Assembly (NCBI GenBank): GCA_018335855.1
Contig: JAGXRM010000030.1
Span: 62,001 to 126,000, forward strand
Length of the DNA stretch: 64,000 nt
Source of the DNA: Clostridiales bacterium
GTDB lineage: Bacteria; Bacillota; Dethiobacteria; Dethiobacterales; Dethiobacteraceae
Direction: 5' to 3'
Positions 1 to 7,152 of this stretch are shown here, piece by piece. The translations under genes and the position numbers were made by a program. A model generated the notes under the pieces. The model saw nothing but the letters and a program-made list of their open reading frames with translations, was not told where the DNA came from and did not search any database. Numbering within the stretch: the stretch's first letter is position 1; every line of letters starts with the position of its first letter.

Positions 1-638
1 TTAAGCAGTTCCGCTTCAAAAAAGGAACGGGTACCGGAGCCTGGTTCCCTCATCAAAAGTTTATAGCCAATGATATCAGCAACCGTTAGGTTGTTTTTAT
101 GTAATAATTCCTGGTATTCTTCCCTGTTTGGTACAGCCAAAACGAGTTCGTCGTTTAGAAGAGCGGTATATGTAAGTCTGGGCAAAAAATGTTTTTCGCC
201 AACAATACCATATGGGTAATGATAGTTATGTACATCCTCGCATACCTGGCGGGAGTTTTCCTGTTTTAATGCAACCGAAACCATGGGAAACTGCAACTCA
301 AAAGCGGCCACTATCTGGGGAAGCAAATACTGGCACGGTACAGAACTTGCCGCAATGGTAAGAGTTTCCTCACTGACTATATTACTGCTTCTGATGTCAG
401 CCAGAGCGTTTGCCCGGATATCGAGGAGATCTCTGGCATAACGATACAGCGTTTCACCGGCTGAGGTTAAGATTATTTCATTTTTACCCCGGTCTAAAAG
501 GGGCATGGCCAGTTCAGTCTCCAGGCTCTTCACATGGGCACTGACGGTTGGCTGACTTAAAAATAATTGCTGTGCAGCTTTAGAAAAGGAACGTTGCGCA
601 ACAACGGCAACAAATGCTTCCAGTTGGTAGAACTCCAT
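1..638 (-). CDS. LysR-family regulator, selenium-locus associated (3' end outside window)
   Basis: DNA-binding regulator divergent from the yedE cluster. The ATG at 638 opens a frame that stays open to the window edge, about 212 residues. The first 60 residues are a typical LysR winged helix-turn-helix (SKAAQQLFLSQPTVSAHVKSLE-like, residues about 18-40, given here in part), followed by the start of a periplasmic-binding-protein-like effector domain (AASSVPCQYLLP region). Known: NCBI recognises a LysR subgroup associated with selenium metabolism next to yedE. Inference: it controls the divergent selenium genes. The effector is unknown. The C-terminal third is not in the window. Confidence 0.9.
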   Translation of the reverse strand, partial: MEFYQLEAFVAVVAQRSFSKAAQQLFLSQPTVSAHVKSLETELAMPLLDRGKNEIILTSAGETLYRYARDLLDIRANALADIRSSNIVSEETLTIAASSVPCQYLLPQIVAAFELQFPMVSVALKQENSRQVCEDVHNYHYPYGIVGEKHFLPRLTYTALLNDELVLAVPNREEYQELLHKNNLTVADIIGYKLLMREPGSGTRSFFEAELL

Positions 639-775
639 ATATTCACCGTCCTTGCGTTAGTATTTTCGCAAACAGAATGATAATTCCTGCCGCTGTCTGT
701 GTGCAAAGTCATTTTTTGTATTCTTGTGTCATCAGTATTTTCTATAACAGCAAAAATGTAATAGTTAAAACCTAT

Positions 776-804
776 TTGTTAGTAGGATTTGCAGTAAGTA
801 TAAT
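776..804 (+). promoter_or_regulatory. Sigma-A type promoter for the yedE cluster
   Basis: TTGTTA (776-781), 17-bp spacer, TATAAT (799-804), 31 bp before the preferred yedE start. The 5' flank is AT-rich and holds TAAC-N13-GTTA around 743-764, a possible LysR site; that part is weak. Confidence 0.6.
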
Positions 805-835
805 GAATGTGGTTACTAATTATTGGAGGTGAATG

Positions 836-1918
836 ATGAATAAACGTTTAATTATTGTTAGCGGGATTATAGCGGGATTTTTTGGAGTGCTGCTTGTCCG
901 GTTCGGCAACCCGGCCAATATGGGTGTTTGTGTTGCCTGTTTTGTACGGGACATATCAGGGGGGCTGGGCTTGCACAGGGCGGCAGCTGTCCAGTACATA
1001 CGGCCTGAAATATCCGGATTTATTCTTGGCTCATTTATTATTGCCTTGTTTGTAGGAGAGTTTCGCGCCCGCGGAGGCTCTTCCCCCATTATCCGCTTCT
1101 TTATTGGAATGGCTGTAATGATTGGAGCATTAGTTTTTTTGGGCTGTCCGCTGCGCATGGTTTTACGGCTTTCTGCGGGTGACCTGAATGCATTGGTTGG
1201 TCTGTTCGGATTTATTTTTGGTATCTATATTGGTGTACTTTTCCTGCGGCGCGGTTTTTCTCTGGGGCGTTCCTATAATCTGAGCTCCGGTAACGGTATG
1301 GCAATCCCTGTACTCGCTATTATATTGGTTATTCTTTTGATGACGGCACCTATATTTATCTTTTTCAGTGAAAGCGGTCCCGGCGCTGCCCGTGCTCCGT
1401 TTCTTATTTCCCTGGCGGCAGGTTTGATTATCGGCATGGTCGTTCAACGCAGTCGTTTATGTCAGGCTGGTTGTTTCCGTGACCTGATGCTGATTAAAGA
1501 CCCACACCTGCTTTACGGCTCTCTGGCGATCTTTGTCGCTGCTTTTATCGGTAATATGGCGCTTGGTTACTTCAAATTCGGCTTTGCCGGTCAGCCTGTC
1601 GCCCATACAGACGGTGTTTGGAATTTCCTTGGCCTTGCCGTTGTTGGCTTGGGTGCCACCCTTCTTGGCGGTTGCCCTCTGCGTCAGACGGTAATGGCCG
1701 GTGAAGGTGACTCGGATGCGGCCATGGTTTTTCTGGGATTGTTATTTGGCGCTGCTTTCTCCCATAACTTCGGGTTGGCCGCAAGTCCAGCCGGTGTCGG
1801 CGCAGCTGGTCAATGGGGCGCTGTGATTGCCGGGGCTTTCCTCCTCCTCGTCGGCTTTACATTTACACTGCCAAAGGTTAAAATCCCAGTTAAAGGGGGC
1901 GTCACCCATGAGCGGTAA
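836..1918 (+). CDS. yedE: YedE-family putative selenium transporter
   Basis: Polytopic inner-membrane protein of about 360 residues with roughly ten hydrophobic segments. It has two YeeE/YedE repeats, each with a GCPLR motif (cysteines near residues 105 and 281), plus a VCVACF motif near residue 33 and CQAGCFRD near residue 210. The family moves thiosulfate or selenium compounds; the YedE branch is linked to selenium metabolism. ATG codons lie at 833 and 836; GGAGG at 825-829 is 3 and 6 nt away, so 836 is preferred. It overlaps the downstream TusA-like gene by 11 bp, so they are probably translationally coupled. Confidence 0.9.
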   Translation: MNKRLIIVSGIIAGFFGVLLVRFGNPANMGVCVACFVRDISGGLGLHRAAAVQYIRPEISGFILGSFIIALFVGEFRARGGSSPIIRFFIGMAVMIGALVFLGCPLRMVLRLSAGDLNALVGLFGFIFGIYIGVLFLRRGFSLGRSYNLSSGNGMAIPVLAIILVILLMTAPIFIFFSESGPGAARAPFLISLAAGLIIGMVVQRSRLCQAGCFRDLMLIKDPHLLYGSLAIFVAAFIGNMALGYFKFGFAGQPVAHTDGVWNFLGLAVVGLGATLLGGCPLRQTVMAGEGDSDAAMVFLGLLFGAAFSHNFGLAASPAGVGAAGQWGAVIAGAFLLLVGFTFTLPKVKIPVKGGVTHER

Positions 1919-2126
1919 TATTGATGTGAGAGGCCTTTCCTGTCCCGAGCCGGTCATACGAACGAAACAAGCATTAGATCAGGGGTTAACCAATATCACT
2001 GTACTGGCCGACAGTCGGGTATCCGCTGAAAATATCCGCCGTCTGGTCAAAAATTATGACTGCTCCTGTACCGTTGATGATCAGAATGGAGAGTTCACAA
2101 TCACAATTAATAAAGAAGGAAAATGA
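1908..2126 (+). CDS. TusA-like sulfur/selenium carrier (short YedF-type)
   Basis: A 72-residue SirA/TusA-fold protein with the signature RGLSCPEPV; Cys12 would carry a persulfide or perselenide. It has only the TusA domain, unlike the two-domain YedF at 59.5 kb. The start overlaps the end of yedE (ATGAGCGGTAA). Family knowledge: TusA domains next to YeeE/YedE transporters hand on the imported chalcogen. Inference: it receives selenium or sulfur from YedE and passes it to the DUF3343 protein or another acceptor. Confidence 0.88.
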   Translation: MSGNIDVRGLSCPEPVIRTKQALDQGLTNITVLADSRVSAENIRRLVKNYDCSCTVDDQNGEFTITINKEGK

Positions 2127-2130
2127 TAAC

Positions 2131-2415
2131 TTGGAAGATTACTATGTTGCCACGTTTCATTCTGTTTCCCAGGCGCTGCGGTTTGAAAAAATGCTGCTTT
2201 CCCAGAGCGTGACCGTAAAACTGATTCCGGTGCCCCGTGTCCTGTCTTCTTCCTGCGGGATTGCTGCCCGCTTTGGCGAAGATGTTTATCCCAAGATTAC
2301 GGAACTGGCGCAAAGAGACCTTGCTGAGTTGGAAGGGGTTTACCGTTTTACTCACCAGGGCAGAAAGGCGCAAGCCCACAGTTGTCCCGGTCCCTGGGAT
2401 GAAAACAGTGAGTAA
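2131..2415 (+). CDS. DUF3343 putative Se/S carrier-like protein
   Basis: About 94 residues from a TTG at 2131, 10 nt after AAGGA; an upstream in-frame start would overlap the TusA-like gene by more than 70 bp and reads as non-homologous sequence, so it is rejected. The body has the DUF3343 pattern: an N-terminal TFHSVSQALRFEK segment, then LSSSCGIAARF with one conserved cysteine near residue 42. DUF3343 proteins occur beside YedE/YedF and are described as putative sulfur or selenium carriers. Function is inferred from family and context only. Confidence 0.8.
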   Translation: MEDYYVATFHSVSQALRFEKMLLSQSVTVKLIPVPRVLSSSCGIAARFGEDVYPKITELAQRDLAELEGVYRFTHQGRKAQAHSCPGPWDENSE

Positions 2416-2480
2416 AACCTATCCAAACAGCTATCCTTGTGATACAATATAATTTGTAATCTAAACAAGGAGCTGGTTTT

Positions 2481-2744
2481 GTGTTGCAGTTACCTCTGAT
2501 TGTGAACATGTTTTTTGAAATTTTGACATGGTTGATTATTGCCAGGGTCATTCTGTCCTGGATTCCGCATAATCCTGATCATTCTGTTCTGCGACTACTT
2601 TATGAAGGCACAGAACCCATCCTGGCTCCGTTTCGAAAGCTTATGCCTAAGGGCGGATTACCACTTGATCTGTCCCCCATCCTCGCTCTGTTAGTGCTGC
2701 AAGTTTTACGGCAAGCCTTGATTCAAATGATGTACAGATTATAG
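2481..2744 (+). CDS. YggT-family membrane protein
   Basis: An 87-residue protein with two hydrophobic segments. The central SWIPHNPDH and EPILAPFRKLMP motifs are diagnostic of the YggT family, which is linked to membrane or division-site functions in other bacteria and has no firm biochemical role. The start is GTG at 2481, with AAGGAG ending 8 nt upstream; a TTG follows at 2484. The link to the selenium genes is positional only. Confidence 0.85.
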   Translation: MLQLPLIVNMFFEILTWLIIARVILSWIPHNPDHSVLRLLYEGTEPILAPFRKLMPKGGLPLDLSPILALLVLQVLRQALIQMMYRL

Positions 2745-2750
2745 TAGAAT

Positions 2751-2792
2751 AAAAACCTCCCGGTGATACAAACTATCATGGGAGGTTTTTTT
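2751..2792 (+). terminator. Intrinsic terminator whose 3' arm contains the next gene's Shine-Dalgarno
   Basis: An 11-bp perfect stem (2751-2761 with 2780-2790) encloses an 18-nt loop and is followed by a T-run. It lies 6 bp after the yggT stop. The right arm GGGAGG is also the ribosome binding site of the ATG at 2793, so any transcript reading in from yggT would pair that site. Confidence 0.8.
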
Positions 2793-2972
2793 ATGTACCT
2801 TTTTGGTGTAAAACGCAATATTGGACGCTTTGATATGGTGGTTAGAATTATTTTAGGCAGTATTCTTATAGCTCTCGGTGCATTGCGTGTATTGCCTGGC
2901 AGTTATATAGGGGCGGCCATTGCCGTTATTATCGGCGCCTTCTTAATGATCGAAGGTGCTGCCCGCTACTGA
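2793..2972 (+). CDS. YgaP-like (DUF2892) small membrane protein
   Basis: A 59-residue protein: a short basic N-terminus with the motif KRNIGRFD, then two hydrophobic stretches (about 17-33 and 38-55). This is the DUF2892 / YgaP transmembrane pattern (NxGxxDRxxR-like start), found alone or fused to rhodanese domains. Start is ATG 2793, 7 nt after GGGAGG; an upstream in-frame GTG at 2763 lies inside the terminator stem and is unlikely. YgaP fusions to rhodanese make a sulfur-related role plausible, but nothing here proves it. Confidence 0.75.
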   Translation: MYLFGVKRNIGRFDMVVRIILGSILIALGALRVLPGSYIGAAIAVIIGAFLMIEGAARY

Positions 2973-3039
2973 GTATTTTACAGTCTTCTGGGTTGGTCAA
3001 CCCGGAAAGAAAAAAATATCAGGTAAAAGGGGGATGTTT

Positions 3040-3288
3040 ATGGACCAGCCAACGATTACTGTTTATTCCGCAGGTAAATACTGAGGACCGTGTCTGGAAG
3101 TGAAAGAGTTCCTTTCACAAAATCGGGTCACGTTCAAAGAGTACAATATTGTTGAGGACCGCAATGCATTTGAAGAAATGTGGCTTATTTCGGGCCAAAA
3201 GGCAGCGCCGGTTATTAGTGTGAATAACGAAATTGTTATCGGCTTTAAAAAAGACAGGTTGGAAGTCCTTCTGACAAGAAAATCTTAA
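3040..3288 (+). CDS. Glutaredoxin/thioredoxin-like selenoprotein, UGA-encoded Sec at residue 15
   Basis: Frame from ATG 3040 (GGGGG 7 nt upstream; another ATG at 3034) to TAA 3286-3288 gives 82 residues if the in-frame TGA at 3082-3084 is read as selenocysteine. The TGA falls at the first position of the redox motif: Y-U-G-P-C, where family members have CGPC or CPYC. The rest is glutaredoxin-like: VYS strand before the motif, VKEFL helix after it, the YNIVED strand, AAPVI with the cis-proline, and a C-terminal GFKKDRLEVLL helix. A SECIS-like hairpin follows at 3100-3118. Standard gene calls start at an internal GTG near 3100 and lose the active site. The Sec machinery (selA/B/C) is not in this window. 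Confidence 0.85.
3100..3118 (+). promoter_or_regulatory. SECIS-like hairpin
   Basis: Perfect 7-bp stem GTGAAAG / CTTTCAC with loop AGTTC. The loop G is its second base, followed by T, and sits 23 nt after the UGA. Published bacterial SECIS rules ask for a small apical loop with a G in its first two positions about 16-37 nt from the UGA; this fits. Confidence 0.75.
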
Positions 3289-3302
3289 CTTAGTCCCTCT
3301 TT

Positions 3303-3335
3303 ACAAGCGGACAGTTTGTCCGCTTGTTTTCTTTT
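3303..3335 (+). terminator. Rho-independent terminator after the selenoprotein gene
   Basis: 10-bp perfect stem ACAAGCGGAC / GTCCGCTTGT, 5-nt loop, then TTTTCTTTT. It closes the plus-strand selenium cluster. Confidence 0.85.
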
Positions 3336-3399
3336 AGTCCATTGTATATAATGTGTTCAGTATGTGGTTGAATTTGGCTACAAAAGAGGGGTGATTCGT

Positions 3400-3813
3400 T
3401 TGGGACAACTGGAAAGTAAAGTGATTGCCGGCGCTGCCATCCGCTTGGCGCTTTCCGCAGACCGTGAGGCGGAGCGGGAGTTAAAGGCCGCATTGGCAGA
3501 GGAAGGGATTAAAGCGACAGCCGTAGATTACGGTGGTGAGTTTATATCATCAGTTCAGAAAGTGGTGGAACGGGCTGTTGTCGCAGCGAAACGGGAGGGT
3601 ATTATTGAAGGCACACACCTGGCAGAAGGCGGCGTAGCCGGGGCGGCCAGAGAAGCCCTTTCACAAATCATGCCAAAAGCTCTGGGGTTAAATGTGGGTG
3701 GCAAAGTTGGTATTGCCAGGAAGGGTGATCATGTTGCCGTGGCCATTTTTTTTGCAATAGGTTTATTGCATTTAAACGAGGTCGCCATCGGTCTCGGGCA
3801 CCGGGCCATCTAA
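3400..3813 (+). CDS. HutP-family RNA-binding antiterminator-like protein
   Basis: 137 residues from a TTG at 3400, with GAGGGG about 8 nt upstream; an in-frame GTG at 3364 would add 12 residues without a ribosome site. The C-terminal third (GDHVAVAIFFAIGLLHLNE then GLGHRAI) aligns with the conserved end of Bacillus HutP (IAVSLYGTIGAP, GVGINHI), which binds hut mRNA with histidine and Mg2+. No hut genes are nearby, so its target here is unknown. The last 42 bp overlap the convergent 3' end of dinB. Confidence 0.75.
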   Translation: MGQLESKVIAGAAIRLALSADREAERELKAALAEEGIKATAVDYGGEFISSVQKVVERAVVAAKREGIIEGTHLAEGGVAGAAREALSQIMPKALGLNVGGKVGIARKGDHVAVAIFFAIGLLHLNEVAIGLGHRAI

Positions 3814-4998
3814 TTTGCCTCTCTTCTCTTTGCTGTTGTAGAGACGGGCCCGGAGTAGCGCCGAGTCTCCGTAACGGTCCCGTATCCCGTCCACAGTCTT
3901 TGACAAGCTAATCAGCTTTTCTCCGGAATTGTCCCAGAGGCTTAACTGGTACCCAGCGTCGTCGGGGATAAGATTAGACACACTGACTCCCAGTAAGCGG
4001 ATTTTCCGCCAGGGTTCGAAGCACTGTCTGTACACGCCGACGGTGGTCTGATAGATTACTTCCGTGAGCCCGGTCGGCTCAGGTAACGTCCTTGACCTGG
4101 TCGCGCTGACAAAGTTCTGATCTTTGACGGTCAATGTAACTGTCCGGGCCAGATTGCATCCCTGGCGCAAACGCCGTCCGACCCGTTCGCTCAAGTCAAG
4201 CAATACCCGGGCTACGTCTTCCGGGTTGTTAATATCTTTGGGCAGCGTTATTGAATGGCCAACAGATTTTACTGTTTCCATTGCTGTGGGATCCACGGGC
4301 GAATCATCCCTGCCGTGGGCAAGATGATGCAGCGCTTCACCGATAACCCCAAAACGGCTGACTAATAGTTGTACTGGCAGAGATGCCAGTCGTCCAATCG
4401 TATCTACTCCCATTTCTGTTAATGCCGGAGACAGCTTGCGACCTACGCCAACCATCTCCCCCACCGGAAGCGGCCATAGCTTCTCAGGCACATCCCGGGG
4501 AAACAGTTCAGTAAATCCACAGGGTTTATTACGTTCAGACGCCATTTTTGCCAGGAATTTATTGGCGGATATCCCAACAGAACAAGGGATACCCAACTCT
4601 GAGCCAATTCTTTTCTGTAAGTCCCGGCCAATCTCCTGCGCCGAACCGAACAGCCTTCCTGATCCGGTAACATCAAGCCAGGCCTCATCGATAGAGTATG
4701 GCTCCACCAGAGGCGTGTATCCTTTGAGTAGTTCGAGAATCTGTGCTGAGAAATCCTGGTACAGCCGGTGGTCGGGGGGGACAAAAATTCCCTGCGGACA
4801 CAGTCTGCGAGCCTGCCAGACAGGGATTCCCGTCTTTACGCCGCAGCGTCTTGCTTCGTAGGACGCTGTAAGAATGATTCCATGTCTTTTCCGGGGATCT
4901 CCCGCAACTAAAATGGGCTTCCCCCGCCAGGCAGGATTGGTAACCTGATGGCAGGAAGCATAAAAGGCATTCATATCCACATGAATAATTTGGCGCAT
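3772..4998 (-). CDS. dinB: DNA polymerase IV (Y family)
   Basis: 408-residue translesion polymerase. Visible: the first catalytic Asp in HVDMNAFYAS (D8, steric gate near F12/Y13), catalytic SIDEAW (D104, E105), the helix-hairpin-helix region GVGRKLSPALTEMGVDTIG, the little-finger domain, and a C-terminal QLSLW near residue 351 that fits a beta-clamp binding motif. Expected to copy past damaged bases. A sigma-A promoter and a LexA box lie directly upstream, so SOS induction is likely. The 3' end overlaps the convergent HutP-like gene by 42 bp. Confidence 0.95.
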   Translation of the reverse strand: MRQIIHVDMNAFYASCHQVTNPAWRGKPILVAGDPRKRHGIILTASYEARRCGVKTGIPVWQARRLCPQGIFVPPDHRLYQDFSAQILELLKGYTPLVEPYSIDEAWLDVTGSGRLFGSAQEIGRDLQKRIGSELGIPCSVGISANKFLAKMASERNKPCGFTELFPRDVPEKLWPLPVGEMVGVGRKLSPALTEMGVDTIGRLASLPVQLLVSRFGVIGEALHHLAHGRDDSPVDPTAMETVKSVGHSITLPKDINNPEDVARVLLDLSERVGRRLRQGCNLARTVTLTVKDQNFVSATRSRTLPEPTGLTEVIYQTTVGVYRQCFEPWRKIRLLGVSVSNLIPDDAGYQLSLWDNSGEKLISLSKTVDGIRDRYGDSALLRARLYNSKEKRGKLDGPVPETDGDLV

Positions 4999-5008
4999 AT
5001 CTTCACCC

Positions 5009-5022
5009 CGAACATATATTCC
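5009..5022 (-). promoter_or_regulatory. LexA (SOS) box of dinB
   Basis: GGAATATATGTTCG on the minus strand, one mismatch from the Bacillus-type consensus CGAACATATGTTCG. It sits between the -10 box and the dinB start, where repressor would block transcription. Confidence 0.7.
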
Positions 5023-5027
5023 CTTCT

Positions 5028-5056
5028 ATTATAAACCGCCCTTCCGACTTTGCCAA
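5028..5056 (-). promoter_or_regulatory. dinB promoter, embedded in the upstream terminator
   Basis: Minus strand TTGGCA (5051-5056), 17-bp spacer, TATAAT (5028-5033). The -35 box lies in the loop of the 5033-5073 hairpin and the -10 box at its tail. Confidence 0.7.
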
Positions 5057-5073
5057 GCCGGAAGGGCGGTTTT
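5033..5073 (-). terminator. Terminator hairpin between the SGNH hydrolase gene and dinB
   Basis: 14-bp perfect stem (AAACCGCCCTTCCG at 5033-5046 with 5059-5072). It directly follows the SGNH hydrolase stop. The T-tract is short in the minus direction and better in the plus direction, so it may work on both strands. Confidence 0.7.
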
Positions 5074-5077
5074 GTAT

Positions 5078-5623
5078 TTATAAGATTCTTGCCAGATAAC
5101 GTTCGGCAATCTCAGCCATTGCCTCATACCCGTCAATATTAGGGTGACAGCCATCAGTAGTAAATTCAATTCTAAAGCGGTTACCTTTGTCCAGGAAGGC
5201 CTCTTGGAACGGTATAAGGGAATACCCTTCTCTTTTCGCCGTATCTGATATAAACGCCCGGTATTCTGCCAGGATGGACTCAACGTTATACTCGTCAACG
5301 GGAATAGGCAGGCCGAGAATTACATGGATGCCGGCATCACGGCAGCGGTTGCAAATTTCTGTGACAGTTGGGCCAATATCTTTTACGGAATGTCCCCAGT
5401 AAGCGTCATTGGTCCCGCCTAACAATATCAGATGACTGGGGTTTGTAACAAGTGCACGCTTCAACCTGTGCAGCATAAATTCAATTGTATCACCGTTGAT
5501 GCCGCCGTTAATAATGGGAATCGGTAGCCTCTGGGCAATCACGGTAACCCATGAGTGCGCAGGACCGTATGGGAAGCCATAAGTAATGGAATCCCCAAGT
5601 GCATATATTTTTGTCTCTGTCAT
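5078..5623 (-). CDS. SGNH/GDSL-family hydrolase
   Basis: 181 residues from ATG 5623. All SGNH blocks are present: GDSITYG with nucleophile Ser12, GGINGD (Gly/Asn43), GGTND (Asn72), and DGCHPN (Asp157, His160). Such enzymes are lipases, acyl-esterases or cell-wall deacetylases; the substrate cannot be read from sequence. No signal peptide is seen, so it is probably cytoplasmic. It follows the VanW-type gene by 31 bp and may share its transcript. A longer in-frame start at 5722 would overlap the VanW gene and is rejected. Confidence 0.85.
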   Translation of the reverse strand: MTETKIYALGDSITYGFPYGPAHSWVTVIAQRLPIPIINGGINGDTIEFMLHRLKRALVTNPSHLILLGGTNDAYWGHSVKDIGPTVTEICNRCRDAGIHVILGLPIPVDEYNVESILAEYRAFISDTAKREGYSLIPFQEAFLDKGNRFRIEFTTDGCHPNIDGYEAMAEIAERYLARIL

Positions 5624-5654
5624 TCTTATCACCCAGGTACTGTTTCGTGATTCT

Positions 5655-7046
5655 TTACTCAATTTCCTGCCCGACATTATCTGCAGAGACTGATACTTCA
5701 CCGGTTCCCAACAAGTATTCATCAGGGACCGCTTTATAGGTGTCCCTGGAAAGCAGCTCCCTTCTTATTTCTTCTCCGTTTATGTACGAAACCCGCCATA
5801 CATTGACTCGGTACCCGGGTTGACCGTCTTTCACTTTTTCTTTTACACCGACTGGCAGGTCTGCCGTTTTTATATATTTAACGCCCTGGGCAATCTTTTC
5901 CGTGTCAGTCGTTACCACCTTGACTTCCTGGCCAGGGATAGGGTCACCGTAGAGTTTGATCGTAAGTCGGTATCCCGAAACAAATGCCCGAACCCAGACG
6001 GCATGATCCCGATCGTTTAAAAAACGGAGATCAATCCAACCATGAGAGACGGTGGCATCCAGCCCGGGTGGCACATATCCCACCATCAGGCTGTGGTTCC
6101 TCCGCTCCGCTATGCTTAAATCAGCTAAAAGTATGGCATTATAAAGTGTTGTGGATACCTGGCATACGCCTCCGCCTACTCCTTCAACCAATTCTCCTGC
6201 CACAATCACCGGTGCTGATTTATATCCCTCTGCCGCATCTGCCGGTCCTACCACACTGTTGAAGGAAAACTCTTTATCCGGCTCAACCAGGGTACCGTCC
6301 AGGGCATTGGCGGCAAGTTTGATATTATGCAGCCGGTTGGGCAATGATGAGGAAATATCAGTGGAAAACGCGGAGACTGGTTCCCTGACACGGAGTGATT
6401 CAAGATAGGCAGCCGTTCTGGCCGCCTCTACCTCGTCTACAAGTAGTTCCACAGGGTCAGGTGCCTTGTAAGCCGGCAACATCTCATATAATCTCTCAAG
6501 CGTTTTTGCCATATTTAGCTTTCTGCCAGGCTGGTCAGGTAAAACTTCAACCCTGTCTCCATTTTCAGTCAGAATATATACAGCGTCTTGCGGTTCTCGC
6601 AATACGGCTTTTGCCGGCGCAGACATTGCCTTATAAAAAACCTGACGGTCTATCCTGTAATGAATCGGCGTTGTAACAGGGTCTGCGAGTAGCATAACCC
6701 GTGCATAGTAATTCCGGATGTGTGCTCCCTTTCTCCCTGTGAGACAGGCTTCTCGCAGGGTAGATTCCATATCCACTGTAACACCCAGCTCTGATTTACG
6801 TAAAGCCCAACTAGCATCATTATAACTGAAGAAGACTGTTTCCTCTTCCAGCCCTTCTATGTTTTTAACAAGTTGTTTGTCTGCCTCGGCTATTGTCAAC
6901 CCGCCAACATATTGACCGTTTATATAGACGCCGCCGTAGATTCGGTTACGATGATATAAATAGTCGGTAAACACAAATCCTGATAAAAGAGTGATAAAAA
7001 TAATTATAATGAAACCTCGCGACGATTTCGGTTTATGAGCCCTCAG
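5655..7046 (-). CDS. VanW-family cell-wall protein with G5 domain (CTG start proposed)
   Basis: Order: N-terminal membrane anchor, peptidoglycan-binding-4-like region, VanW domain (GGGVCQVSTTLYNA and HSLMVGYVPPGLDATV), then a G5 domain (the VKEKVKDGQPGY region). VanW proteins occur with wall and glycopeptide-resistance genes; their biochemical role is unsettled. The first usual start (GTG at 6974) leaves out a basic segment (RAHKPKSSR) and a hydrophobic stretch encoded in frame just upstream. The only start with a good ribosome site (AGAAGG, 8 nt) is CTG at 7046, preceded at once by a stop. 463 residues on that start. Confidence 0.8.
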   Translation of the reverse strand: MRAHKPKSSRGFIIIIFITLLSGFVFTDYLYHRNRIYGGVYINGQYVGGLTIAEADKQLVKNIEGLEEETVFFSYNDASWALRKSELGVTVDMESTLREACLTGRKGAHIRNYYARVMLLADPVTTPIHYRIDRQVFYKAMSAPAKAVLREPQDAVYILTENGDRVEVLPDQPGRKLNMAKTLERLYEMLPAYKAPDPVELLVDEVEAARTAAYLESLRVREPVSAFSTDISSSLPNRLHNIKLAANALDGTLVEPDKEFSFNSVVGPADAAEGYKSAPVIVAGELVEGVGGGVCQVSTTLYNAILLADLSIAERRNHSLMVGYVPPGLDATVSHGWIDLRFLNDRDHAVWVRAFVSGYRLTIKLYGDPIPGQEVKVVTTDTEKIAQGVKYIKTADLPVGVKEKVKDGQPGYRVNVWRVSYINGEEIRRELLSRDTYKAVPDEYLLGTGEVSVSADNVGQEIE

Positions 7047-7152
7047 TTAAGACACCTTCTTTATCAATGACTTATATCATTCATATGGAAATATGTCGAA
7101 GATTATGTTGCCTGATTTTTCCTGAATAACCTTATACGTTCCGGAGATAACA

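Noticed and set aside
614-832. 72-residue plus-strand ORF before yedE
   Set aside because: It crosses the LysR start and the yedE promoter and shows no protein-like pattern.
2056-2415. 119-residue form of the DUF3343 protein
   Set aside because: The added N-terminus overlaps the TusA-like gene and reads as shadow sequence; TTG 2131 has a ribosome site.
3100-3288. 62-residue gene starting at GTG 3100
   Set aside because: It lacks the redox motif and a ribosome site; the frame continues upstream through one UGA that fits selenocysteine.
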